From the NCBI GenBank assembly GCA_965277595.1, contig CBDIDH010000001.1, forward strand, positions 2,294,001-2,358,000: 64,000 bases of DNA, read 5' to 3'. Positions 1-7,959 of the stretch are shown piece after piece (the first letter of the stretch is position 1; each line of letters opens with the position of its first letter). The notes under the pieces are model-generated. The model did not search any database. It saw only the letters and a program-made list of their open reading frames with translations, and was not told the DNA's origin. The stretch comes from CBDIDH01 sp965277595 (lineage in GTDB: Bacteria; Planctomycetota; Planctomycetia; Isosphaerales; Isosphaeraceae). Made by a program: the position numbers and the translations under genes.

Positions 1-662
1 GGCTCGGTGCGGATTTGCCGCATCAAGCCAAGGCATTCGGCCAGGCGGGTCACGGTCGGTTTGGGAGACCGGGTGCCTCGGTTGCAGGCGACGAAGGGCA
101 ACTGATCGGGCGAAACGTCCATCGAGATCATCGCCGCAAGGCCGTCGGGGGCGTCGACATCGACCCAGGTATGGGGCACCTTGTTCTTGTCGAAAAATTC
201 GCGGATCTCGGTCAAACTTCGATCGCCCAGACTCCCGAAGACGCGAACGCCGACGAAGCCCGACCGCTCCAGCATGATCCGACGCGTCTGAAAGGCTTCG
301 AGAAGCTTGTCGCTGAGGTCGGGAATCTCCTGGATCACGCGGCGCAATTCGGAAGGGCTGACGCAAAACGCCTCGGTTTCGCCTTGCGCGTAGGCCGAGA
401 TCACGGCGGGGCGGTCGCTCAATAACGAGACGTCGCCCGAAAATTCGCCCGGACCGTGAACGACGACCGTCCTGGGTTCGTCCGCCGATTCGTCGACAAT
501 CGCGATCCCGCCGGATTTGACGACGTAGAGCGAGATGCCACGTTGCCCGGCCTGAAAAATCGATTCGCCATCATGGAAGGTGCAGGTCGACGCCACATGG
601 GCGAGTCCATCGATCTCGGACTCGGTCAATTTCGGAAACGCGAGGTGATGCCCGTAATCCAT
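1..662 (-). CDS. cNMP-binding domain / thioredoxin-reductase-like fusion (partial, 3' end off window)
   Basis: I read this by hand on the reverse strand; it is open from an ATG at 662 to the left edge. The first 125 or so residues look like a cyclic-nucleotide-binding (Crp-type) beta barrel: a 'FHDGESIFQAGQRG' stretch, then 'SLYVVKSGGIAIV' and 'GPGEFSGDVSLLSDRPA', which is the usual phosphate-cassette layout. Next comes a short alpha/beta segment, 'GVRVFGSLGDRSLTEIREFF' followed by 'HTWVDVD', resembling the linker found in proteins that fuse a cNMP domain to a thioredoxin-disulfide-reductase-like FAD/NAD(P) oxidoreductase. The expected reductase part with its FAD and CxxC motifs lies outside the window, so that half of the call is inference. 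An in-frame GTG lies further upstream; a stop codon closes the frame near 740. Confidence 0.7.
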   Translation of the reverse strand, partial: MDYGHHLAFPKLTESEIDGLAHVASTCTFHDGESIFQAGQRGISLYVVKSGGIAIVDESADEPRTVVVHGPGEFSGDVSLLSDRPAVISAYAQGETEAFCVSPSELRRVIQEIPDLSDKLLEAFQTRRIMLERSGFVGVRVFGSLGDRSLTEIREFFDKNKVPHTWVDVDAPDGLAAMISMDVSPDQLPFVACNRGTRSPKPTVTRLAECLGLMRQIRTE

Positions 663-798
663 GAATGCCAACGCCTCGAACCCATGATCAATGCATCGTC
701 CGGCTTCGAAGCCGATCACTTGCTTTAGCAGACCGATGATCAAGGCGTCTCGTCAAGGTCGATCAGGCGATCCTTCAGGCTCAGCGCCGCCGCATTCA

Positions 799-839
799 TT
801 GAGAATTGTCGGAGAACTCCTTGTTTTTATGATTCTCAA
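799..839. other. imperfect inverted repeat between two minus-strand genes
   Basis: The 8-bp arms TTGAGAAT (799-806) and ATTCTCAA (832-839) flank a smaller GGAG/CTCC stem. They lie just downstream of the stop of the PEP-CTERM gene. A T-run follows on the plus strand only, so it is not a textbook terminator for the minus-strand gene. It may be a transcript-end structure. Confidence 0.3.
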
Positions 840-844
840 ATTTT

Positions 845-1933
845 TCAGGACATCAAGCGTCGACACGCATAAACTGCCGCGGCAAGTCCGAAAACAAGCG
901 ACGCCCGAGGTTCGGGGATGGGCGACGGCAAGGCGCCCGTCGTTGTCAATCCGGCCGTCGCAACGATTCCAGGAGCCGGAGGTATGACACCCACGACGTT
1001 CACGGCGGGTACGGGCAAGGCGGGCGTTGTGAGCGTCAGGGCGGCCGGATTAAGGCCGCTGACCGCGGTGGGAATCGTCGCCGAGGCCGTTGTCAAAGTC
1101 GGCGCGGGGGACGACACGGCTGATCCGCCCAGGTTCAAACCCCCGGCCACCTGATTGAGCATCGCCAGGCCGATCGCCTGGTTCATCAACGTCGATGCGA
1201 CCGAACCGGTTCCCGAGGTCAAGGTCGGCGTCAGGGTTCCCGCACTGGCTGGCACGATTGGGATCGCCGAAACGGGCACGACCTGGGGGGCGATGTTGGT
1301 TGTCGCGGGAGCGGCCGACCACGGATTCACAACGGCGGCGGCAGGAGCCGCGGCCACAAGATTATTATTATTATTATTTCCCGCGACGGGCGCTGGAACC
1401 GGAGGAGGCGCGGGCGCACCGGCAGGCGCGACCGGAGCGGGAGTCGCCAGGGGAGTTGGCGTTCCAGGAGCCGCGGCCGATGGTGTTGTCGAAGTTGTTC
1501 CAGGCGTGGATGCGACGACAGGATTATTCGGCGCCGCGAGGGTCGAGAGAGGATCGTTGGAGACGACGGGGCTGGTGAGAGCCGGTCGGAGTGGGGCCGC
1601 CCGCGCGGCGGGCGCGGGGGTGGGTGTCGGGTCCGCGAAGACAGGCTCGCCGCCGCTTTGTAGTAGCGTCGGATTGCGATGGACTGACTTGCCCGATGTT
1701 GGCGCTGTACGCGACTTTGCGTCCAGGTTCAGATTTGAGCCTTCCGACGTTTTCGGCGCACTTCTGGAGAATTCGGTGGCGACGGGAGCCGCGGCCTCGA
1801 TCGACGGCGCATTCCGTGGATCGGCGACGATCGCGTTGCTGATCAAGATGCCCGCCTCGGCTCGACCGAGGGACCAGGCGCCTGCCATGACCGTCAGAAT
1901 GAGGCCACTGGCAAAAAGCGTGCGCGGACCCAC
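845..1933 (-). CDS. PEP-CTERM sorting-domain protein, Pro/Ala-rich
   Basis: This is an exported low-complexity protein of about 362 residues. A hydrophobic N-terminal signal sequence ('LFASGLILTVMAGAWSLG') is followed by a long Pro/Ala/Thr/Val-rich stretch. The C terminus has 'PSPIPEP', a hydrophobic segment, then an 'RR' basic tail, which is the PEP-CTERM layout recognised by exosortase/archaeosortase-type sorting systems (established family knowledge). I prefer the GTG start at 1933 because a GGAGG Shine-Dalgarno sits 6 nt before it; a GTG at 1957 gives 8 more residues. A run of asparagines in the middle is encoded by an (AAT)n microsatellite. No enzymatic domain is visible, and no exosortase gene is in the window. 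Confidence 0.75.
   Translation of the reverse strand: MGPRTLFASGLILTVMAGAWSLGRAEAGILISNAIVADPRNAPSIEAAAPVATEFSRSAPKTSEGSNLNLDAKSRTAPTSGKSVHRNPTLLQSGGEPVFADPTPTPAPAARAAPLRPALTSPVVSNDPLSTLAAPNNPVVASTPGTTSTTPSAAAPGTPTPLATPAPVAPAGAPAPPPVPAPVAGNNNNNNLVAAAPAAAVVNPWSAAPATTNIAPQVVPVSAIPIVPASAGTLTPTLTSGTGSVASTLMNQAIGLAMLNQVAGGLNLGGSAVSSPAPTLTTASATIPTAVSGLNPAALTLTTPALPVPAVNVVGVIPPAPGIVATAGLTTTGALPSPIPEPRASLVFGLAAAVYACRRLMS
1361..1378. repeat. (ATT)6 trinucleotide microsatellite inside a CDS
   Basis: Six perfect ATT units. On the minus strand they read AAT and encode the asparagine run of the PEP-CTERM protein. The tract is strikingly AT-only in GC-rich coding DNA. Confidence 0.9.
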
Positions 1934-2138
1934 GTTCGCCTCCTGGTGCGAATGCACGATCTGGTGGGGCCGGGGGGAAGCGGCCCCGAGACGTCCTTGT
2001 TGCTGTTCGTCCGTGGTGCGTCTGCGCTCGACGGGTGCAAGATCAATGATGTCCCGAGACGGTAACGAGTCAGAGCCCGGTTTGTCAAGAACCTGAACCG
2101 GGCCTTCTTAACGCCTTGAAACGAACCTTGGGCTCTTT

Positions 2139-3509
2139 TCAGCAAAGTTCGGCAATGACCCGACCCGTGGAACCGATCGAGATCGGCCGCCCGGCGCGAT
2201 TGAGGAAGCTCGTTCGCGGATCAAGGCCCATTTGCTGATAGAGCGTGACCAGCAGGTCGGCGGGGGTTACGGGTGTGTCTCGGGGACGTTCGCCGTGGGC
2301 ATTCGACGAGCCAACGACCCGACCTCGCGCGAAGCCGCCTCCCGCGACGAGCACGCTCATCACCTCGCCCCAGTGATCGCGGCCGGGGACGGGATCGGAA
2401 CCGGGGACGCCGGTCTTGTTCATCCTCGGACTTCGCCCAAATTCGCCCATGACGATCACGACCGTCGAGTCGAGAAGACCGCGCACTTCCAGGTCGTCAA
2501 TCAAGGTCGCGACGGCCGCATCCAGCACGGGCAAGACCCGGTGCATTCCCGTATCCAGGCTGGAATGGAAATCCCAGCCGCCGAAGGTAAGCGTGACGAA
2601 ACGGACACCAGACTCGACCAGGCGGCGAGCCATCAAAGCGCTCTGACCCCACTGGTGTCGGCCGTATCGATCGCGGAGCCGGGGGCTTTCCTTGCGGATG
2701 TCAAAGGCCAGGCGGGCGGCGGGACTGGTGACCATCGCGTAGGCGTCCTGACCGAACCGGTCAAGACCGTCCATCAGGCCGGAGGCGTCGACGTCGCGTC
2801 GGGCCGAGTCAAAGGCGTTTAACAAGCCACGTCGCGTCTCAAGACGATCAGGAGTCACGCCCGAAGGCATCGAGAGGTTCGGAACGGCGTAACTTTCGCT
2901 GTTCGGGTCGCCGTCGGCCGAGAACGGGTTGCACGAGACCCCAAGATACGCGCCGCCATGATATCCAGGCTGAAGGCCGACCGAATGCGTGTTCGGCAGG
3001 CCGACATACGCGGGCATTCCCGGAACCTTCGGTCCCAGCAGCTTGCCGACGATCGATCCCGCCGACGGATACTGGGGCGCCAGGTTCAACGAGTTCGACC
3101 CGAGGTAACCAGTCAGCATCCAGTGCGCGGCGGCAAAGTGGTCGCCATTGTTGTGATGCATCGAACGAATGACGGAAACCTTGTCCATCATCCGGGCATG
3201 CTGGGGAAGCAGTTCCGAGATTTGAAGACCGGGGACCACGGTCTCGATCGGTTTGAGAGGGCCTCGAATATCGACCGGAGCGTTGGGCTTGGGGTCGTAC
3301 GTCTCGTGCTGAGGGGGGCCGCCGTCAAGCCAGACAAGAATGACCGAGAGATCGCGGGAGGGTGGATTGCCCGAGGCTTTGGCGACGGCCTCGGCCCTGA
3401 GCAGATCCGGCAGGCCAAGACCCGCCAGCCCGAGCGCTCCCGCGCGGAGAAATCGTCGACGACTGACCCCGTCACAACATCGGAACGATTCGCCGAACAA
3501 GTCGAGCAT
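2139..3509 (-). CDS. DUF1501 family protein, Tat-exported
   Basis: The product is about 456 aa. It opens with a twin-arginine signal: 'SRRRFLRAGALGLAGLGLP' follows a short 'CCDGV' stretch, a common N terminus in planctomycete DUF1501 proteins. The body shows sulfatase/phosphatase-superfamily-like features: 'VILVWLDGGPPQHETYDPKP', 'VVIVMGEFGRSPRMNK' and 'GRDHWG'. The ATG at 3509 is chosen because AAGGAGG lies 7 nt upstream; a start at 3536 would lack this. It lies 64 bp downstream of a DUF1549/DUF1553 gene on the same strand, the usual planctomycete pairing, so co-transcription is likely. The biochemical function of DUF1501 is not established. Confidence 0.92.
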   Translation of the reverse strand: MLDLFGESFRCCDGVSRRRFLRAGALGLAGLGLPDLLRAEAVAKASGNPPSRDLSVILVWLDGGPPQHETYDPKPNAPVDIRGPLKPIETVVPGLQISELLPQHARMMDKVSVIRSMHHNNGDHFAAAHWMLTGYLGSNSLNLAPQYPSAGSIVGKLLGPKVPGMPAYVGLPNTHSVGLQPGYHGGAYLGVSCNPFSADGDPNSESYAVPNLSMPSGVTPDRLETRRGLLNAFDSARRDVDASGLMDGLDRFGQDAYAMVTSPAARLAFDIRKESPRLRDRYGRHQWGQSALMARRLVESGVRFVTLTFGGWDFHSSLDTGMHRVLPVLDAAVATLIDDLEVRGLLDSTVVIVMGEFGRSPRMNKTGVPGSDPVPGRDHWGEVMSVLVAGGGFARGRVVGSSNAHGERPRDTPVTPADLLVTLYQQMGLDPRTSFLNRAGRPISIGSTGRVIAELC

Positions 3510-3573
3510 GGGTCGCCTCCTTGTCTCAGGCTGCAATTTTGAGGTGGCTGGTCTTCCCCCGCAAGAAACACAA

Positions 3574-6090
3574 TCAGTCGTTGAACTGGAATTCCTTGGC
3601 GTTGATCAGGGCCCAGAGAATGTCCTCGAACGCATCTTTGCGCTTCGCGGAATTCTTCGCAAGATGATTGAGCGCGCTGGCGGTTTCGCCGCTCGTCGGA
3701 GCGCGCCCGAACGCCGCCCAGAAAAGCTCTTCGAGTTTTTCGGGATCGGGGCGCGGATCTTTCGCGAGCCGGTCGGCACGACTGCCCGAGGCCCCGAGTT
3801 TGTTCTGAACCTCACCCGAATTGAGCAGCATCAAGCTCTGACCAAGACTCGCGTCCGTCACCCGCTCACATTCGCACGGCGTATCGCGTTTGGGTCGTCC
3901 GAAGGTGTCGAGAAAGGTCGAGGCAACGCTTTCGTCGGGTAGCTCAATGGCGCGTGTGCCAGGAGGGAGTCCGTTAAAGGCCGTCGGCGACTCGGTCACC
4001 GCAGAGATCGCATCGAGCAAGACCTCGGCCGTGAGTCGCTTGGGGTAGTGGCGAGCGAAACTCTGTCGATCCTTGGCATTATATTCGTTGGGAACGCTCG
4101 ACAAACCGTAAGTCCGGCTCGTGCAGATGGTTCGAACGAGGTGTTTGAGGTCGTAACCGTGGTGGACGAAGTCGTCGGCGAGGGCATCAAGGAGGGCGGG
4201 GTTCGAGGCGGGGTTCGTCTGGCGAAGGTCATCCATCGGCTCGACCACGCCCCGGCCGAAGAAGTGCGACCAGTAGCGATTCACGACCGCTCGGGCGAAG
4301 AAGGGATTCTTGGGATCGGCCATCCAGTCGACAAGTTTCTGACGCGGGTCAGCAGTCGGCGGGACGGGAACCACAGCACTGCCAAGTCCCTTGGGAGCCA
4401 TCATTTGACCGGTTTTCGGATGCTGAACGGCTCCGGTCCGCGCGGCGAAGATGATTTCGCCGGTTTGATTGGGACGGATGAGGGGCTTGCGACCGACCCG
4501 GGCGAAGAAGGCGGCGAAACCGTAGTAGTCGTCCTGTCCCCATTTTTCAAAGGGGTGATGATGGCACTTGGCGCACTGAAGACGCATCCCCAGAAAGACT
4601 TGCGCCGTGTCGTCGACAAAGGCGTCGGGCGCCTTCAGGCTCCGATACCATTGCACGGGAGGCGCGGATTCGGGGGTGCCGCTCGCGGCGAGAATCTGGC
4701 GCACAAAGCGGTCGTAAGGTGTGTTCCTCGCCAGGTTTTGGCGAATCCAGTCGAAGAAGGTGAAGGTTCCGTGCTGGTTCTCTTCCTTGCTGTCCCGTTT
4801 ATTCCGTAAAAGATCCGCCCACTTGACCGCGAAAAACGAGGCGTATTCCGGACGTTCCAGCAAGCGGTCGACAAGCTGGTCTCGCTTTCCAGGCGTCGTG
4901 TCATTCACAAAACCGCGTGTTTCGTCGGCGGAGGGAAGGCTACCGGTCACGTCGAGCGAGGCCCGACGGATGAACTCCGCGTCGGTGCAAGAAGGCGACG
5001 GAACAAGTCCGAGCGCTTTCCATTGCGGAAGGGCCGCGGTGTCGATCACGTTCGACGATGCGAATTCGGGATAGTTGTCGATCGGCAAGCCAAGCGGAAC
5101 CGACGCTCGAAAGACAGCGACCTGCCCCTGATACCTTGCCATCACGGCGGCCTGGCCGGACATCTCCCGGCTTTCCACGCGACCGCCATCGGCCACCGTG
5201 GCTACCTCGGTATCATTCGATTGATACTGAGCCCAGCGCGTCACGTCCTCGGTCGTGCCGTCGGAGTAAACCGCCGTGACAACCATCTGTTGCGTCGAAC
5301 CGCGTGACAAGACGCGGGCATCGGGATACACCTCGATCCGGGCGACCGTGGGATCGCTTTCCTTGCCAAAGGGCAAGCCCGAGGCGATCCAGCGGCGAAC
5401 AATACCGTACTCGTGTGAGCCGACTTCCATCTTGCGACCACCGCCGTGAGGAACGGTGGCCGTCGCTTTCGTCAGCAATAAACTACGTTCAGGAGCAATC
5501 GGAAAAACTCTTCGACCGCGCCCTTCCTTGACCAGCGTTTCATAATCTAGCGTTGGCTCGAAACCCAGAAGGCTGAGCCGGAATCCATTCTGGCCACTCG
5601 CTTTACCGTGACACCCACCGCTATTGCAGCCGAGTTTCGTGAAGACCGGCACGACCTGATTCGTGAAGTTGATCGGGAGACCTGCCTCGTGGTCCTTGAC
5701 GTCAACCGGCACGGATGATGCGACCGTTCCCACCAACACCCGGATCGTCGCCTGGCCGTCGGCATGGGCCGCGATCATTCCCGAGGCGTCAACGCTCGCC
5801 ACCGAAGGGTTCGAGCTTTCAAAGGTCGCCTTTGCCGTTAGATCAAGGCGCCTGGCGTCGCCGAGAATGCCGTCGACGGCAAGTTGCTGAACGGAATCAG
5901 GTCCGCGCAGAAGTGTCTTTGAAGGCGTGACACTCAGCGACACAAATCCTTCTTCAGCCGGTCGATCGGTCGCTCCCTGGCTGATTGTCCCGGTCAAGAC
6001 TTGCACGCCAAGAACGCATAAGACCAGGCTCAGACCGGTGTATCCCGCATTCCGAGCAGACTTCTTACACGTCGTCCCAATTCGTGTCAT
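3574..6090 (-). CDS. DUF1549/DUF1553 protein with BIG2 domain and CxxCH-type motifs
   Basis: A large exported protein of about 838 aa. An N-terminal hydrophobic segment (roughly residues 15-35) is followed by an Ig-like BIG2 domain ('TFESSNPSVASVDASGMI'). Then comes 'LGCNSGGCHGKASGQNGF', a C-x4-CH motif typical of planctomycete cytochrome-c-like segments. The central DUF1549 region carries 'LRLQCAKCHHHPFEKW' with a CxxCH motif, and the C-terminal DUF1553 region follows ('VNRYWSHFFGRGVVEP'). I moved the start to the ATG at 6090, with GGGGAG about 9 nt upstream; the longer frame to 6180 adds 30 residues of non-signal-like sequence. It probably forms an operon with the DUF1501 gene. The role is unknown; the motifs suggest covalent heme binding outside the cytoplasm. 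Confidence 0.92.
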   Translation of the reverse strand: MTRIGTTCKKSARNAGYTGLSLVLCVLGVQVLTGTISQGATDRPAEEGFVSLSVTPSKTLLRGPDSVQQLAVDGILGDARRLDLTAKATFESSNPSVASVDASGMIAAHADGQATIRVLVGTVASSVPVDVKDHEAGLPINFTNQVVPVFTKLGCNSGGCHGKASGQNGFRLSLLGFEPTLDYETLVKEGRGRRVFPIAPERSLLLTKATATVPHGGGRKMEVGSHEYGIVRRWIASGLPFGKESDPTVARIEVYPDARVLSRGSTQQMVVTAVYSDGTTEDVTRWAQYQSNDTEVATVADGGRVESREMSGQAAVMARYQGQVAVFRASVPLGLPIDNYPEFASSNVIDTAALPQWKALGLVPSPSCTDAEFIRRASLDVTGSLPSADETRGFVNDTTPGKRDQLVDRLLERPEYASFFAVKWADLLRNKRDSKEENQHGTFTFFDWIRQNLARNTPYDRFVRQILAASGTPESAPPVQWYRSLKAPDAFVDDTAQVFLGMRLQCAKCHHHPFEKWGQDDYYGFAAFFARVGRKPLIRPNQTGEIIFAARTGAVQHPKTGQMMAPKGLGSAVVPVPPTADPRQKLVDWMADPKNPFFARAVVNRYWSHFFGRGVVEPMDDLRQTNPASNPALLDALADDFVHHGYDLKHLVRTICTSRTYGLSSVPNEYNAKDRQSFARHYPKRLTAEVLLDAISAVTESPTAFNGLPPGTRAIELPDESVASTFLDTFGRPKRDTPCECERVTDASLGQSLMLLNSGEVQNKLGASGSRADRLAKDPRPDPEKLEELFWAAFGRAPTSGETASALNHLAKNSAKRKDAFEDILWALINAKEFQFND

Positions 6091-6254
6091 AAAGTCGGCT
6101 CCCCGATCGTTGTTCGATCTCACATCGATCTTATACGTCCCGGCGTTGCGCCAGGATATGCATGTAGCTCCAGGGCACACTCGCTCGCCTGAAAGTGCTT
6201 TCCGATAACTTTACAAGACGGGACTGAGCGTAACAACCCCCTGTTAAATAATTC

Positions 6255-6283
6255 TTGCACGTCGAAGTTCGCACTCTGATTAT
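6255..6283 (+). promoter_or_regulatory. possible sigma70-type promoter for tRNA-Lys
   Basis: TTGCAC at 6255-6260 and GATTAT at 6278-6283 are 17 nt apart, about 70 nt before the tRNA. The -35 match is weak (TTG only) and the -10 matches 4 of 6. The local AT-rich dip supports a promoter but does not prove it. Confidence 0.3.
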
Positions 6284-6353
6284 TGTGGTTCAATCTTCAG
6301 AAAGTAGGTGCTGGACGTGAACGATCGGAGAGCGTAATCTATGGAAGACCTTT

Positions 6354-6734
6354 GACCGGGTAGCTCAGTCGGTAGAGCAACGGACTTCAGCGAGTTCAGT
6401 ACGAATAGGAGCCTCCCGCGGGAAGACGCCGAACCGCGGAGAGTGAATACCGCAGTATGCTGGGACGCCCTGAGAGCCCTCCACACCACAACGTCGCCGG
6501 TAACGGCAAGCGTGACGGTCGAAAAGCTGGGGGATTGGGCTATCAGCAGGCAAGGGTCCGGCGGATCGCCGGTCCCGGCCTCAGAGACTAGACGCGGTAC
6601 GCCTGCGATGGCGGTGGGATAGTCCAGACCTTCAACGACCGTTTTTGATCAGCTTTGATTCCGAATGGTCGGTCGGTGAAAGCCGATGAGGTACGTTAAT
6701 CCGTTGGTCGTGGGTTCGAGCCCCACCCCGGTCA
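6354..6734 (+). tRNA. tRNA-Lys(UUU), interrupted by a group I intron in the anticodon
   Basis: Two exons, 6354-6387 and 6696-6734, join to a 73-nt cloverleaf. The acceptor GACCGGG (6354-6360) pairs with CCCGGTC (6727-6733), with discriminator A at 6734. The D stem is GCTC/GAGC (6363-6366 and 6375-6378). The anticodon stem ACGGA (6380-6384) pairs with TCCGT (6700-6704). The variable loop has 5 nt, and the T stem GTGGG/CCCAC encloses TTCGAGC. After joining, the anticodon loop reads CTTTTAA, giving UUU (Lys). The flanking exon sequence resembles bacterial tRNA-Lys generally. The break falls between positions 34 and 35. CCA is not encoded. Without splicing the anticodon does not exist, so the gene depends on intron removal. 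Confidence 0.93.
6388..6695 (+). ncRNA. group I self-splicing intron (308 nt) in tRNA-Lys(UUU)
   Basis: The exon end GGACUU pairs with the internal guide GAGUUC (6392-6397), ending in the conserved U.G wobble at the 5' splice site. The last intron base is G (6695), the omega-G. The conserved core is readable: the R strand 'CCTCAGAGACTAGACG' around 6579-6594 and the S strand 'GGGATAGTCCAG' around 6616-6627. Their GACTA (6586-6590) and TAGTC (6620-6624) form P7. A TGCTG/CAGCA pairing fits P4. The core is close to the cyanobacterial tRNA-Leu(UAA) intron type (subgroup IC3 as I remember it). At 308 nt it has no room for a homing endonuclease and no credible ORF. Splicing has not been tested here. 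Confidence 0.93.
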
Positions 6735-7001
6735 TTAAAACTGAATTTTCGCGCAATCCATACCTGGCGCCAATCAACGCCAATGCCCCCAGAAACGCCC
6801 TTCACCATCACCTCGCCTCAGCGTCGATCAATCCACGCCTCTTCGTGGTTTGCATGGTCGAAGCCAGCCAGAACCTGGGCAGCTGATTTGAATTATTGAT
6901 CTGACCGAGCAGCGGTTGTCAGATGCTTTTCACCGCGGTGGAGAACCCTCGGCGGATCAGATCCGTCACGCCTGGGAACGCTGGAACCGGGAGAATCACC
7001 C

Positions 7002-7787
7002 ATGTCTCTGCTCGCCGATTGGAACGACGCCCAGGCCGAACTTAAAGACGCTCTCATCAAACTTCTCAAGGCCAAGACTCAGCCGCCCGAAGATGCGGCC
7101 GAGCTTCTCAAGACGGCGGCGCTCAAGGAGGCCCTGGAACTCGCCGACAGCGCGAAGGCCAAAGGCGATGTCGACGCCGCCCGCAAGGCGCAGGGCAAGA
7201 CGCAAAAATTCTTCCTGATGTACGCCAACAAGTTCAAGGCGGCGATGGTCGCGACGAGAGATGAGCCCTTTCTGGAACTGCACGAAACCTTGAAGATGTT
7301 CAATGTTTACATGACTCGAACCCAGAAGGCCGTCGCGCTTCTGACCGCTCAGTTGATCAAGGAGGCCAAGGAGGCCGAGCAAGACGAGGCCAAGAAGCTT
7401 GTTCTCGACATCAAGGCCGCCCTCTCGCCGCTGAGGTTCAAATACGACTGGAAAGCCGCGAAAGAAGATTTCGAGAAGGAAACAAGCAAGAAAAAACCGT
7501 CCGAAAAGATCATGGGCACCTTCAGGAAATCGGCGGGTCTCGACAACGCTCTTGATGACATGGACAAAGCGTGCAAGGCCGCTGACCCCAAAGATTACCG
7601 GAAGGCCTATGAGTCGTTTGTGAAAACGAGCGCGGACTACCTCAAGGTGCTCAAGGCCGCGCTCGCCGGTGATAAGGCGGCCGACGAGATTTACAAGAAG
7701 AAATGCGAGGGGCTCAAGGACGTTCTCTCCTCAATCGATGGCCGGGCTAAAGAGAAAATCACGCTTCTGGATCGTCTAGAGGTCTAG
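7002..7787 (+). CDS. hypothetical lysine-rich helical protein
   Basis: A 261-aa protein I do not recognise. It is rich in Lys, Ala, Asp, Glu and Leu, with almost no Gly or Pro, and should be nearly all alpha-helical with coiled-coil stretches ('AELKDALIKLLKAKTQPPED', 'LIKEAKEAEQDEAKKLVL'). There is no signal peptide or membrane segment, so it is probably cytoplasmic. GGGAG lies shortly before the ATG. It stands alone after the tRNA-Lys gene. High GC3 and an intact frame support a real gene; no function can be assigned. Confidence 0.75.
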   Translation: MSLLADWNDAQAELKDALIKLLKAKTQPPEDAAELLKTAALKEALELADSAKAKGDVDAARKAQGKTQKFFLMYANKFKAAMVATRDEPFLELHETLKMFNVYMTRTQKAVALLTAQLIKEAKEAEQDEAKKLVLDIKAALSPLRFKYDWKAAKEDFEKETSKKKPSEKIMGTFRKSAGLDNALDDMDKACKAADPKDYRKAYESFVKTSADYLKVLKAALAGDKAADEIYKKKCEGLKDVLSSIDGRAKEKITLLDRLEV

Positions 7788-7959
7788 GATTTCTGGACCT
7801 TTCGCGGTTAGTAGACTCAACTTGTGTGAGCTCTTCGCATGGGGCGCTTCCGGCTTCATCGATCGAGCATGCGGACAGGACAACATAAGTGATGTTTTTT
7901 GCCATATAAGTAAGCCACGAATCAGCATGTCCTGTCGGGAAGTGATCAGGAAGAACGAA

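Noticed and set aside
1155..2096. 313-aa plus-strand frame opposite the PEP-CTERM gene
   Set aside because: It is an Ala/Gly/Arg-rich shadow; the minus frame has a signal peptide, a C-terminal PEP motif and a ribosome site.
6280..6553. Two small minus-strand frames across the tRNA and intron
   Set aside because: They lie antisense to the tRNA and intron core and have no protein-like features.
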